A stretch of 64,000 bases of DNA from Campylobacter coli. Its GTDB lineage: Bacteria > Campylobacterota > Campylobacteria > Campylobacterales > Campylobacteraceae. Position numbers and translations under genes: made by a program. Location of the stretch: positions 1,488,001 to 1,552,000 of the forward strand of contig CP154437.1 in assembly GCA_039516895.1 (NCBI GenBank). The letters run 5' to 3'. The notes under the pieces were generated by a model. The model saw only the letters and a program-made list of their open reading frames with translations, had not been told where the DNA came from and did not search any database. Position 1 is the first letter of the stretch. Each line of letters begins with the position of its first letter. This document shows positions 18,598 through 29,838 of this stretch, in pieces.

Positions 18598-19746
18598 TTA
18601 GTTTCGCAAAGTGCTTATTTTTATAGGCAAAAGCACAAGAAAGCTAAATATCAAACAAAACCCACAAAAGATAAACATCCAAAAATAACCATCTAAAAAT
18701 TTTAACAAATAAGCAAAAAGAAAAGAAAAAATAGCTTGAAAAATTCCAAAAGCAAGGGTTAGAAAACTTGAGCTTGTAGGAAAATGTTTTTTAGAAACAA
18801 TTTTTAATGCTAGGGCATTAGTAAGTGTTACATTGCCTGTTGTTGTAAAGCCCATAACAAAAATACTAAAGTTAAGCCAAAACAAATCACTGGCAAAAGC
18901 TGCGATAAAACAAGATAAGGCTTTGAAAAATAATATTACAATGTGTGCATTTTTTATCCCGATTCTATCAGCTAAAATTCCACTACCTATACTTCCTAAG
19001 ACTGCTCCTATACCAAAAAAAGCCCAAGATGAGCCAGCAAGTAGGGTTGAAAATTTTAAGTCTCTTACAAGATAATCAACCCAAAAAAGTGTATGAGGTA
19101 AATATCCTATGGCATTAAGAATATATGAAATAATAAGAAGCCATAATCCATAAGGAATTTTAAATTTATTATCTTTATGTATTGTTTGTTTAGATCTTTT
19201 AAGTGTTCTAAGTGAAAAAAGACTTAAGATGAAAGCGCAAAAAACCACACTACCTAAAACAATCCAAACCAAATCGATATTGATATTAGCGATAAATGGT
19301 AAAGTAAAGCCACTAACAACAGCACCAAGTCCTATACCGCTAAATACAAAACCCCCTATACGCCCCCTAAAACGTTCTTTAACATAAGGCAAAGAAAGTG
19401 GTGCAGCAAGTATCATCAAAGAAGCGCTTGCCACACCAGCAAAAAATCTCCATAGCCACGCCCATATAAAAGGTAGACTTTCCATCATGCAAGCAAAAAA
19501 ACTTAAAGAGATTATTAAAAAACTTAGTTTTGCAATATTTTCAAGACTTATAAATTTTCTTAAGAAGTTAATGAAAAAACTACCAAAAATATACCCAACT
19601 AAAACTGCAATACCCAGCTGAATGCTTTGATTTTCATTCAATCTGCCGGATATTATCATAATAGGGATTAAAACAACATATCCAAATCTTGCCAAACCAT
19701 TTGCCACAAAGGTTGAAAGAAAACAAATAATAATGCGCAAGATCAT
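18598..19746 (-). CDS. YbfB/YjiJ-family MFS transporter
   Basis: A 382-residue major facilitator with about 12 transmembrane helices. NGLARFGYVVLIPIMI in helix 1 is the hallmark of the YbfB/YjiJ subfamily, and KERFRGRIGGFVFSGIGLGAVVSG is its helix 4-5 motif. Substrate is unknown; members are usually taken as exporters or sugar/organic-acid porters. Its start overlaps the end of the preceding FAD/NAD(P)-binding remnant by 4 bases, which suggests the two once formed one operon. Confidence 0.85.
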   Translation of the reverse strand: MILRIIICFLSTFVANGLARFGYVVLIPIMIISGRLNENQSIQLGIAVLVGYIFGSFFINFLRKFISLENIAKLSFLIISLSFFACMMESLPFIWAWLWRFFAGVASASLMILAAPLSLPYVKERFRGRIGGFVFSGIGLGAVVSGFTLPFIANINIDLVWIVLGSVVFCAFILSLFSLRTLKRSKQTIHKDNKFKIPYGLWLLIISYILNAIGYLPHTLFWVDYLVRDLKFSTLLAGSSWAFFGIGAVLGSIGSGILADRIGIKNAHIVILFFKALSCFIAAFASDLFWLNFSIFVMGFTTTGNVTLTNALALKIVSKKHFPTSSSFLTLAFGIFQAIFSFLFAYLLKFLDGYFWMFIFCGFCLIFSFLVLLPIKISTLRN

Positions 19747-20532
19747 GCTTGTGTCCTTTTGATAAGAGAATCTACAGCTTTATTTGAATCGCAAAGAAAT
19801 GTGGAGGCAATGTGAGGGCGAGGCAAAATAAAAGTATAAAATTTAATTCCCTCTGTAGGTAATCCCAAAATAAATAACCTATCAATAGTTTTATTATCTT
19901 TATTAATAGAACAAAAGTTTTCGTCAATTTTCAAACATTCTAGTTCTAAATTTCCATAATGAAATTTTGTAGCTAAATTATTAGCGATAAGAGATTGAAA
20001 AAGTGCATTATCATTAATTTTAATTTCGTTAATTCTTGCGTCAATTAATCTATTTACACAATAAGAATTGTTAAATGAGTCAACTAGTTGAAATTGCGTA
20101 TTTTCTATATGTTTTATTGTAACATCACGTAAAACATCACAAGCTGGCTTAATTGGGCTTTTTAAATTGCCCAAACGAGCTTCTTTTATATCATTTTCTA
20201 AATAAGTAATTAATTGGGAGTAAAAATCTTGCTTATCTATGATTTTTTGCAATGGATTAACCAAAGAATAGAAATTAAACTGATCGTATTTGGGAATATA
20301 TTTATCAAGTACACTTTGTGTATCAATTTGCAAGATATTCATTTCTAAACAAAAAAGAATCTTCTTGTGATTTTAAATCAATATATGTATAACTATACAC
20401 ATATTCCATTTCTTTGACAATAAGTGGCAAGATTTGAGTAATTGCTCTTGCCATAAGTGGCAAATTTGAAACAAACCTTTCTAAAATACTTAACCCTCTA
20501 AGACCAAAACCAATTATTCCAACTCTTAACAT
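19743..20532 (-). pseudogene. Decayed FAD/NAD(P)-binding protein gene
   Basis: Two overlapping minus-strand frames carry separate pieces of one family. The upstream piece (20532-20323) starts MLRVGIIGFGLRGLSILERF, a GxGxxG dinucleotide fold of the FAD_NAD_binding_9 type. The downstream piece (20342-19743) holds the family's C-terminal blocks: NLKSPIKPACDVLRDV, RINEIKINDNALFQSLI and LFILGLPTEGIKFYTFILPRP. Intact members are around 450-600 residues, so much of the middle is gone, including the usual segment after the first fold, and the pieces are in different frames (offset 190 bases). This is a deletion plus frameshift remnant. Translation of the 199-residue piece alone remains possible. Confidence 0.75.
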
Positions 20533-20892
20533 TTATTTTCCTTTTTTCTTATGATTTTATAGTATGCATTATTTGCATATTATAAAAATAACAAAATTTG
20601 CAAATTTTTAACTCAATTGTAAAAAATTTCTCTAACAATGTTACATTATTAATCATTTAAATGAATATTTATAAATCTGACAATATTGCTAATATATTAA
20701 GACTTATATTAACCAAAATAAAGACTTGTATAAAAAATTTATTATTTTTAGAATTTATTAGTATTTAATTGTAACCATTAAAACAATCCATTGATTAAAT
20801 ATAACTCACTTTATCATTCATTTACTATTTATGAAAATTTATATGCTAGTTTTTTGCTTATTATTTTATAGCTAAAAATTGAGGTATGCAAA
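20533..20892. other. Gene-free AT-rich stretch upstream of panB
   Basis: No gene is visible in these 360 bases. The left edge holds a possible minus-strand -10 (TATAAA, 20556-20561) for the decayed gene and a small dyad TATGCA-5-TGCATA at 20563-20579. The right edge must contain the panB promoter; TTTTATAGCT near 20862-20871 is the best -10 candidate. Confidence 0.45.
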
Positions 20893-22953
<2,061 letters not shown>

Positions 22954-22979
22954 TATCTAACTATTTTTGTAATTTTTTC

Positions 22980-23009
22980 TATCTTAGATAAATTCATTTA
23001 TCTAAGATA
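22980..23009. terminator. Hairpin between panD and the convergent GNAT gene
   Basis: A perfect stem (ATCTTAGATAAA, loop TTCA, reverse complement) plus one outer T-A pair, with A/T-rich flanks on both sides. It likely ends panBCD and may act on the opposing unit. Confidence 0.65.
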
Positions 23010-23070
23010 AGTAAAAAATGATTTTTATATCTTTTAATTTATTATTTTTGCTTATCTTAACTTCTAGTTT

Positions 23071-23520
23071 TTAAACCACATCTTTTTTCATTAAAAAATT
23101 TTTTAAATTTTGCTCCTCTTTAATAACCTTGTTTTCTCTTATAAGTTCAAAACCATTTTTTAAGAAAAAATCTTTAGCGCTTAAGGATGCGAAGGTATAA
23201 ATTTCATTATGTAAATAAGTTTTTAAAATAAAATCAAGTAAATTTTGTGCTAAACCCTGTCTAACAAAATCAGGATGAGTAAAAAGCAAATCGAGCAATT
23301 GCTGCTCTTTTTTAACACTTATAAAACTTGCGATTTCCCCTCTTTTTTCATAGAGAAAAATTTCATCATATTTAAATTTTTCTTCCCATTGCCGTCTATC
23401 AATTTTAATCCAAGCACGAATTTGATCTTTTGTATAATCCTTAGCACAAAGCGTTATTACGCTTTGTTCAAAAAGCGACAAACAAGCATTTAAATCTTTA
23501 ATATCAGCTTTTCTTATCAA
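23071..23520 (-). CDS. GNAT-family N-acetyltransferase
   Basis: A 149-residue acetyltransferase fold: N-terminal IRKADIKDLNACLSLFEQ, acetyl-CoA loop FVRQGLAQNLLDFIL (Q/RxxGxG/A type), and DFFLKNGFELIRENKVI at the C terminus. The substrate is not evident. Its start overlaps the tcdA-like gene by 17 bases. Confidence 0.85.
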   Translation of the reverse strand: MIRKADIKDLNACLSLFEQSVITLCAKDYTKDQIRAWIKIDRRQWEEKFKYDEIFLYEKRGEIASFISVKKEQQLLDLLFTHPDFVRQGLAQNLLDFILKTYLHNEIYTFASLSAKDFFLKNGFELIRENKVIKEEQNLKNFLMKKDVV

Positions 23521-24160
23521 GAACTTTTCTCAATGCTAAACTTGCTAAAGCTAAACCAAAAGATGCAGTCACACCCATAAAAGATCCAAGATCTTTACAA
23601 TGCGCTTCCTCATCTGAAAAAACCACATCAAAATTTCCTTTAAAACCTGATTTTCTAAGCTCGTAACGAAATTTTTTTGCTAAAGCATCTCCGTGGGTTT
23701 TAAATATACTTGTAGTTTTTATACGCGTAGGATCAAGCTTTCTAGCCCCACCCGTAGAAGAGATAAAAATTTGACGCTTAAAATCGATCAAATTAGCAAG
23801 TGCTACTTTTGCAGGGATATCATCAATCGCATCGACGATTAAATCAAATTCACTTAAATCAAAATTTGCTAAAAATTCATTGTCTATTTTACTTACTATA
23901 CCCTTAGCATTGTAAATTCTAGCAAAAACCTTAGCTTTTTCTTCGCCTAAATTTTCACTATGAATTTGGCGGTTTTGATTGGTGATTTCAAATTTATCCG
24001 CATCGATTAAAGTAAGATTTTGAAAACCGCTACGATAAAGTGCATCAACGCACATCCCACCTACTCCGCCAAGTCCACATACAAGCACTTTGGTTTGTGA
24101 AATTTTATCGAAATTTTCCTCGCTTACTAGCCATTTTATACGCGTAAATCTATCATTCAT
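23504..24160 (-). CDS. tcdA: tRNA threonylcarbamoyladenosine dehydratase TcdA-like (ThiF/MoeB family)
   Basis: E1-like enzyme with an ATP-binding loop VLVCGLGGVGGMCVDALYRSG, then LTLIDADKFEITNQNRQIHS and LIVDAIDDIPAKVAL. These match TcdA, which cyclises t6A37 in tRNA, more than MoeB or ThiF. At 218 residues it is a little shorter than E. coli TcdA (268). No partner ThiS/MoaD gene is nearby. The exact substrate is inferred. Confidence 0.8.
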   Translation of the reverse strand: MNDRFTRIKWLVSEENFDKISQTKVLVCGLGGVGGMCVDALYRSGFQNLTLIDADKFEITNQNRQIHSENLGEEKAKVFARIYNAKGIVSKIDNEFLANFDLSEFDLIVDAIDDIPAKVALANLIDFKRQIFISSTGGARKLDPTRIKTTSIFKTHGDALAKKFRYELRKSGFKGNFDVVFSDEEAHCKDLGSFMGVTASFGLALASLALRKVLDKKS

Positions 24161-24929
24161 TATTTGCCTTTAACCATTTTTTAACTTTTTTCATTTTGTC
24201 ATAAGCGCTTAAATCAAGCATTATAGGAGTTATAGTCACATAACCTTTTTTTAATAAAGCTATATCGCTATCTTTTTCATCTTCAAAATCCAAATTTGCT
24301 GCTGCTAGCCAATAATACTCCATCCCACGTGGATTGATATTTGAATGCGCCTCAAAATTATACACTCGCTTGCCTGCTTTACAAATTTTAATGCCTTTTA
24401 TATTAGATTTTGCTGGAAAATTAATATTTAAAAATTCTTTTTTTCCTAAAGGAAAGCCTTTATCAAAGATATTTTGAACGATTTTTTTAGTAACTTTTAA
24501 AGCATTTTTAAAATCAAGCTCTTTTTCACTTTTTTTATAAAATTGCGAAAGAGCTATAGCAGGAATTCCTTGTAAAACTGCTTCCATAGCACCCGCGCAA
24601 GTACCTGAATATGTGATATCTTCACCCACATTTGCACCCTTGTTAATCCCACTTATTACAAGATCAGGCAAACGCGTTTTATAAAGCGCATGAAGAGCAA
24701 GATAAACACAATCTGCAGGAGTTCCATCATCAAGCTTGTAAAATCTTTTTCCTACTTTGATAAAACGCAAAGGTTTTGTAAGAGTTATGGAATGCGAACA
24801 AGCTGATTTTTCAGTAACAGGTGCAACTATGGTAATTTTTGCTTTAAATTCTTTTTTTAACATTTTAATGAGTTTTTTAAGCCCTTCGCTTTCAAAACCA
24901 TCATCATTGGTAATAAGAATTTCTTTCAT
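24153..24929 (-). CDS. surE: 5'-nucleotidase SurE
   Basis: Metal-dependent phosphatase for nucleoside 5'/3'-monophosphates. The chosen start gives MKEILITNDDGFESEGLKKL, whose Asp-Asp binds the metal; then SGINKGANVGEDITYSGT and PADCVYLAL, both family blocks. An upstream in-frame ATG (24944) would add MQGRV, but AAGGA sits correctly for the inner ATG. 258 residues. It overlaps tcdA by 8 bases. Confidence 0.94.
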   Translation of the reverse strand: MKEILITNDDGFESEGLKKLIKMLKKEFKAKITIVAPVTEKSACSHSITLTKPLRFIKVGKRFYKLDDGTPADCVYLALHALYKTRLPDLVISGINKGANVGEDITYSGTCAGAMEAVLQGIPAIALSQFYKKSEKELDFKNALKVTKKIVQNIFDKGFPLGKKEFLNINFPAKSNIKGIKICKAGKRVYNFEAHSNINPRGMEYYWLAAANLDFEDEKDSDIALLKKGYVTITPIMLDLSAYDKMKKVKKWLKANNE

Positions 24930-25100
24930 TACTCTTCCTTGCAAAAGATAAATTTGGATTGTAGCATATTTTTTTAAAAGCTTTGTAATATTAATTTTTG
25001 ATTTTAAAATATTAATTTTATGCTATTTTTAATTATATTTTTATTTAATATTTATTAATATTATTACATAATAAATTGTAAAAAATTAGGAGGGTGGAGC

Positions 25101-26471
25101 ATGTTTGACTTTTTTAAACCAAAAGCAAAAGCTATAAAATTTCCTAAAGACGAAATTTTACTTAGATACTACAAGATGAGAACTTGGAGTTTAAGTGGGG
25201 TTTTTATAGGATATATGGGGTATTATCTTGTACGCAATAATATCACTCTTGCAACCCCATTTATACAAAATCAACTCGAACTTAGCAAATCAGACATTGG
25301 GACAATCACGGGTTCTATGCTTATAGCTTATGGAATTAGCAAAGGTGCTATGAGTGTACTTAGCGACAAGGCTGATCCTAAAAAATATATGGCTTTAGGG
25401 CTCATTTTGTGTGCTCTTATAAATGTTTTATTGGGTTTTTCAAATTCTTTTTATGCTTATGTAGGCTTTGTCATCGCACTTGGAGTGTTTCAAGGTATGG
25501 GTGTTGGTCCTTCTTTTATCACTTTAGCAAATTGGTATCCTAAAAAAGAGCGGGGAATTTATACAGCTATTTGGAATATCTCGCACAATTTAGGAGGAGG
25601 TATAATCGCTCCTATAGTATCACTTTCTGGATTCGCTTTAGCAGCATTTTTAGGCGTAAGCTTGGCAGATTTTAATGAAACGCATTGGCATATCAATCAT
25701 TTTTATGTTCCTGCTCTTTGTGCAATTTTAATCAGTGTTTATGTGCTTTATGCAGTCAAAGGAAGTCCTAAAAATGAAGGTTTGGTTGATATTAGCGAAA
25801 TCAACGAAATGAGGGGTATTAAAACCGAAGAAATTAAAGCTGTAGAAAGTCCAAATTTAAGCAGTCTTGAAATTTTTTATCATTATGTCCTTAAAAATAA
25901 AAATGCTTGGTATGTAGCTTGGATGGATACCTTTGTTTATATGGTACGTTTTGGGCTTATTTCTTGGCTTCCTATCTATCTTCTTGAAACAAAGGGTTTT
26001 AGCAAAGAACAAATGGGTGTTGCATTTTGGCTTTTTGAGTGGGCAGCCATACCTTCTACCTTACTTGCAGGATATATTTCAGATAAAATCTTTAAAGGCT
26101 ATAGAATGCCTCCTGCTATTGGTGCTATGGCAATCATTTTCTTTATGATTATCGGATATTTTAGCTCAAGCAATCTTTATATGGTTATTTTCTTTGCGGC
26201 TATGGCAGGATGTTTGATCTATATACCACAATTTTTAGCAAGTGTTCAAACTATGGAAGTTGTTCCTGCTTTTGCCGTAGGATCTTGTGTAGGACTTCGT
26301 GGCTTTATGAGTTATGTAGTAGGTGCCTCACTTGGAACGAAGGCTATTGGTTGGGCTGTGGATTATTATGGTAGTTGGAATGCCGGACTTATAATGCTTC
26401 TAAGTGCTTGCGTACTTTGCATACTTTGTTCTGCCTTATGTCATTTTGGCGCTAAGAAAAAATATGCATAA
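25101..26471 (+). CDS. glpT: Glycerol-3-phosphate transporter GlpT (intact)
   Basis: A 456-residue MFS protein of the organophosphate:phosphate antiporter family, importing glycerol-3-phosphate and possibly fosfomycin. About 12 transmembrane helices. MGYYLVRNNITLATPF carries the substrate/phosphate Arg of helix 1, and ANWYPKKERGIYTAIWNISHNLGGGI is the OPA signature region. The frame is open throughout, with a strong AGGAGGG site. In the C. jejuni reference strain glpT is a pseudogene as I recall. A clean hairpin follows the stop, so cdtA has its own transcript. Confidence 0.92.
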   Translation: MFDFFKPKAKAIKFPKDEILLRYYKMRTWSLSGVFIGYMGYYLVRNNITLATPFIQNQLELSKSDIGTITGSMLIAYGISKGAMSVLSDKADPKKYMALGLILCALINVLLGFSNSFYAYVGFVIALGVFQGMGVGPSFITLANWYPKKERGIYTAIWNISHNLGGGIIAPIVSLSGFALAAFLGVSLADFNETHWHINHFYVPALCAILISVYVLYAVKGSPKNEGLVDISEINEMRGIKTEEIKAVESPNLSSLEIFYHYVLKNKNAWYVAWMDTFVYMVRFGLISWLPIYLLETKGFSKEQMGVAFWLFEWAAIPSTLLAGYISDKIFKGYRMPPAIGAMAIIFFMIIGYFSSSNLYMVIFFAAMAGCLIYIPQFLASVQTMEVVPAFAVGSCVGLRGFMSYVVGASLGTKAIGWAVDYYGSWNAGLIMLLSACVLCILCSALCHFGAKKKYA

Positions 26472-26497
26472 AAAACCGTAATCAATTTACGGTTTTT
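26471..26497 (+). terminator. Rho-independent terminator of glpT
   Basis: AAAAACCGTAA, a five-base loop (TCAAT), then TTACGGTTTTT: an 11-bp stem ending in a T-run right at the glpT stop. Confidence 0.85.
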
Positions 26498-26618
26498 AAA
26501 TCATTTTCATACATTTTTATAAGTACAAGATTTAATGAAAGAATTAAAAGTCGCGTTGATGTAGCAAAATAAATTAAAATATATGTTAATATATCAAAAC
26601 CTAAAACAAGGAGGATAT

Positions 26619-27395
26619 ATGCAAAAAATAAAATTAAGCTTCATGTTTTTGATTGTAACAATCATTTTTTCAGCTTGCTCTTCAAAAGAACAACAAATCA
26701 ACCCCTTAGGAAGATCCTATGGTAAATTTAGCGATAATGATCCTTTAAGACTTGGCTCAAAACCCACACCCCCTGTTAAACAAAACACACCAAGCTTAGT
26801 GGAAGGTAAAAAATTTCCTGCCATACCGCTTGTCCCACCTGTAATCACTCCTAATACTTTCAAAGGAGATAACGCCGTCAAAGGACCTTTGCCAAGGCTA
26901 AAATCTCCAAATGAATTTGCTTCAAATGCTTTATACGAAAACACAGGTATGGTAAGTGATTTTGTCACTATTATGAATCCTAATGGAGCATCTTTAACAA
27001 TCTGGGCTTTAAATCCTGGCAATTGGATATGGGGATATAGTTTATTTGCTAGTAGACCTTTTGGAGATGCAAGAGCTTGGCAGCTCATTGAATTTCCAAA
27101 CAATACTGTAATGATTAAAAATGCAAAAACATTTACTTGCTTAAATGCCTATAGAAATGGCATCGTTCATTATCCTTGCGATCAAACAAACTTCGCGCAG
27201 TTTTGGAGACTTTACCCGATGACTAATGGTGCTTATCAAATTCAAAATTTTGCCACTCAACAATGTATACAAACACCTGTTTCAAATGTAATGGAAGAAT
27301 TTAATTTGAGCTTTTACAATATTTACTTAACCGATTGTTTAAAAGAAAAAGAAAAGAATTTGGATAGACAATGGTATATAGGTGCTCCTATTTAA
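26619..27395 (+). CDS. cdtA: Cytolethal distending toxin subunit A
   Basis: Lectin-like binding subunit of the CDT AB2 toxin. The start giving MQKIKLSFMF is led by AAGGAGG; an earlier ATG (26583) has no site. The 258-residue precursor has a lipobox FSAC (Cys20), a proline-rich stretch (about 45-85), and a ricin-B-like trefoil with AWQLIEFPNNTVMIKN, CLNAYRNGIVHYPCD and QNFATQQCIQTP. The sequence reads as the C. coli type rather than the C. jejuni one by memory. Follows the glpT terminator and leads cdtABC. Confidence 0.95.
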   Translation: MQKIKLSFMFLIVTIIFSACSSKEQQINPLGRSYGKFSDNDPLRLGSKPTPPVKQNTPSLVEGKKFPAIPLVPPVITPNTFKGDNAVKGPLPRLKSPNEFASNALYENTGMVSDFVTIMNPNGASLTIWALNPGNWIWGYSLFASRPFGDARAWQLIEFPNNTVMIKNAKTFTCLNAYRNGIVHYPCDQTNFAQFWRLYPMTNGAYQIQNFATQQCIQTPVSNVMEEFNLSFYNIYLTDCLKEKEKNLDRQWYIGAPI

Positions 27396-27419
27396 TTTTT
27401 TCGCTATGAAAGGAAGATA

Positions 27420-28223
27420 ATGAAAAAAATAGTATTTTTGATTTTAAGTTTTAATGTATTATTTGCCGCTTTAGAAAATTACAATACCGGAACTTGGAAT
27501 TTGCAAGGCTCATCGGCTGCAACTGAAAGCAAATGGAATGTTAGCATAAGACAACTCATAACCGGCGCAAATCCTATGGATGTTTTAGCTGTTCAAGAAG
27601 CAGGAGTTTTACCTAGCACAGCTATGATGACTCCTAGGCAAGTGCAACCTGTGGGCGTGGGTATTCCTATACATGAATATATATGGAATTTAGGCTCTGT
27701 ATCAAGACCTAGCTCTGTTTATATATATTATTCTAGAGTAGATGTAGGAGCAAATCGTGTGAATTTAGCTATCGTTAGCAGGATGCAAGCGGATGAAGTT
27801 TTTGTTTTGCCTCCTCCAACAGTTGCTTCAAGACCTATTATAGGCATACGCATAGGCAATGATGCTTTTTTCAATATACACGCTCTAGCAAGTGGGGGAA
27901 ATGACGCAGGAGCCATTGTAGCTGCTGTGGATATGTTTTTTAGAAATAGACCTGAAATCAATTGGATGATTTTAGGCGATTTTAATAGAGAATCAGGCGC
28001 CTTAGTAACCTTGCTAGATCCTGACTTAAGAGCGCGCACTCGCGTAGTTGTTCCGCCTTCTTCTACGCAAACGGGTGGAAGAACGATTGATTATGCTATC
28101 ACTGGAAATTCCAACACTGCAGCTTTATACAACCCACCACCGATAGTTGCGATTTTAGCTTTAGCAGGACTAAGAACCTTTTTAGCTTCGGATCATTTTC
28201 CTGTAAATTTTAGAAGACCTTAG
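27420..28223 (+). CDS. cdtB: Cytolethal distending toxin subunit B, DNase-like
   Basis: Catalytic subunit; enters the nucleus of host cells, cuts DNA and causes G2 arrest. The 267-residue protein has a signal peptide (MKKIVFLILSFNVLFA), then TWNLQGS, VLAVQEAG with the metal Glu, FFNIHALASGGNDA with a catalytic His, MILGDFNRE with Asp and Asn, and ASDHFPV with the C-terminal Asp-His pair. All DNase I-fold active-site blocks are intact. It lies 24 bases after cdtA. Confidence 0.97.
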   Translation: MKKIVFLILSFNVLFAALENYNTGTWNLQGSSAATESKWNVSIRQLITGANPMDVLAVQEAGVLPSTAMMTPRQVQPVGVGIPIHEYIWNLGSVSRPSSVYIYYSRVDVGANRVNLAIVSRMQADEVFVLPPPTVASRPIIGIRIGNDAFFNIHALASGGNDAGAIVAAVDMFFRNRPEINWMILGDFNRESGALVTLLDPDLRARTRVVVPPSSTQTGGRTIDYAITGNSNTAALYNPPPIVAILALAGLRTFLASDHFPVNFRRP

Positions 28224-28232
28224 GAGTTTAAC

Positions 28233-28805
28233 ATGAAAAAATTTTTTATTTTATTTTTTGCCCTTTTAAGCTTTTTAAAAGCAGGACCTAGCTTAGATGA
28301 ACTAGAAGACTTTACCCCTATGTTTGCTATAAGATCTTTAGAAACAGGAATTTCTTTAAGTCCTTTTAGAAAAACTTCAAAAAGATTAGAAGATCAAAAT
28401 TGGTTTTTAAAAGAAATTGTACCAAGCGAAGAACTAAAAGCTAAGGATATGCACGCAAAAGATTTGCCTTTTGGTTATGTTCAATTTGTAAGTCCTAAGG
28501 GCGATGATATATGCTTAGCTGTTTTAAGTGAAAAAAGTTTTGGCACAAAATCTTGCAAACAAGATTTACAAGATAAAAAAATGCAAACTATCTTTTCTAT
28601 CATACCGATGACAAATGGTTCTATACAAATTAGATCTTTAATCAATGGCGGCAATCAATGCATGAGCACTTTTCCTGACTCTAGCATCGCCATAGAAAAT
28701 CGCTTTGGTTTAGGAGGATGCCTTTTGGATCGTTCTATCGTAACTGAACTAAGCAAACTTTTCTTTTTCTCTCCTGCTATAATCGAAGCAAGTGTGATCT
28801 ACTGA
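28233..28805 (+). CDS. cdtC: Cytolethal distending toxin subunit C
   Basis: Second ricin-B-like delivery subunit. The 190-residue precursor has a signal peptide (MKKFFILFFALLSFLKAG) and the trefoil motifs GDDICLAVLSEKSFGTKSC, PMTNGSIQIRSL and GGNQCMSTF. It lies 9 bases after cdtB and is followed by a terminator. All three toxin genes are full length. Confidence 0.95.
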   Translation: MKKFFILFFALLSFLKAGPSLDELEDFTPMFAIRSLETGISLSPFRKTSKRLEDQNWFLKEIVPSEELKAKDMHAKDLPFGYVQFVSPKGDDICLAVLSEKSFGTKSCKQDLQDKKMQTIFSIIPMTNGSIQIRSLINGGNQCMSTFPDSSIAIENRFGLGGCLLDRSIVTELSKLFFFSPAIIEASVIY

Positions 28806-28818
28806 TACTTTTCTAATA

Positions 28819-28843
28819 AAACCAAGCTTTCATGGCTTGGTTT
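28819..28843 (+). terminator. Rho-independent terminator of cdtABC
   Basis: AAACCAAGC, a seven-base loop, then GCTTGGTTT, 14 bases after cdtC. The right arm ends in T's. The remaining gap to zupT (28844-28962) shows nothing else. Confidence 0.7.
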
Positions 28844-28962
28844 ATAATAAGTTTTATATGTTAAAATACACTTTTTATTTCTAGCAATTTTAAAAATCTT
28901 AGTAAAAATTTGACCACTCGCTAAAAAAGCTAAAACAATACTTTATAAATCTTTAATTCAAC

Positions 28963-29838
28963 TCAAGGATTTAATAAAATCAAACTCATTGCCATTACAG
29001 CCATTCCTAAAACAAGCCCATAAAGACTATCGTGGGCTTTATCATAAGTTTTTGCTGCAGGCAATAACTCATCAAAAGAGATAAACACCATGATCCCAGC
29101 CACTACAGCAAAGGTGATGGCTAAAGTAAGCTCATTCATGATAGGCAAGATCAAAAACGCTCCCACAATCGCTCCCATAGGCTCGGCTATACCCGAAAGT
29201 GCCGAGTAAATAAAAGCTTTTTTCTTATCTTTTGTAGCATGATAAATTGGCAAAGAAACCGCCATTCCTTCAGGGATATTGTGTATAGCCACAGCTACGG
29301 CGATAGCCACACCAAAGCTAAGATTATCAAGGCTTGAGATAAAAGTTGCAAAACCCTCGGGAAAATTATGTATCGCTATGGCAAGCGCAGTAAATATACC
29401 CGTTCTTTTCAATGCCTTTACATTGATCTTTTTTAAAGGCTCGCCTGCATGAAAAGCGGGTGCTTTTTCATTTTTTTGAGGCAAAGGGCAAATTTTAAGC
29501 TCGCTTAGATCTTCTTTAGGATCGTGAGGATTGACATCTTCAGGGATAAATTTATCGATAATGGCTGATAAAAAAATTCCGCCGAAAAAACATAAAAGCG
29601 CTAAAAGCTCTCCATAACCTGAATGATAATATTTTTTAAAATCCACAAAAGCAGAAGGTAAAATTTCCATAAAAGAGATATATATCATCACTCCAGCAGA
29701 AAAACCAAGTCCAAAAGAAAGAATTCTAAGATTGTCATTTCTACTAAAAAATGCTATCACAGAACCAATAGCGGTTGAAAGTCCGGCAAGGATGGTCAAA
29801 GCCATCGCTACTAAAATTTGATCTAATGTAAATTCCAT
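28963..29838 (-). CDS. zupT: ZIP-family metal transporter ZupT
   Basis: Imports zinc and other divalent cations. The 291-residue protein has eight predicted transmembrane helices; the paired metal sites are AIHNFPEGFATF and AIHNIPEGMAVSLP in helices 4 and 5. It has a histidine-containing loop between helices 3 and 4. Convergent with cdtC and divergent from lpxB. In C. jejuni the corresponding gene lies near the Tlp4 receptor gene, which here is at 59.7 kb without it. Confidence 0.92.
   Translation of the reverse strand: MEFTLDQILVAMALTILAGLSTAIGSVIAFFSRNDNLRILSFGLGFSAGVMIYISFMEILPSAFVDFKKYYHSGYGELLALLCFFGGIFLSAIIDKFIPEDVNPHDPKEDLSELKICPLPQKNEKAPAFHAGEPLKKINVKALKRTGIFTALAIAIHNFPEGFATFISSLDNLSFGVAIAVAVAIHNIPEGMAVSLPIYHATKDKKKAFIYSALSGIAEPMGAIVGAFLILPIMNELTLAITFAVVAGIMVFISFDELLPAAKTYDKAHDSLYGLVLGMAVMAMSLILLNP

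Noticed and set aside
19743..20342. A normal 199-residue gene in place of a pseudogene
   Set aside because: The family's first fold lies in another frame directly upstream, and blocks between are missing, which fits decay better.
26717..27103. Open frame on the minus strand inside cdtA
   Set aside because: It is antisense to a well-supported toxin gene, lacks a ribosome site and has no recognisable family.
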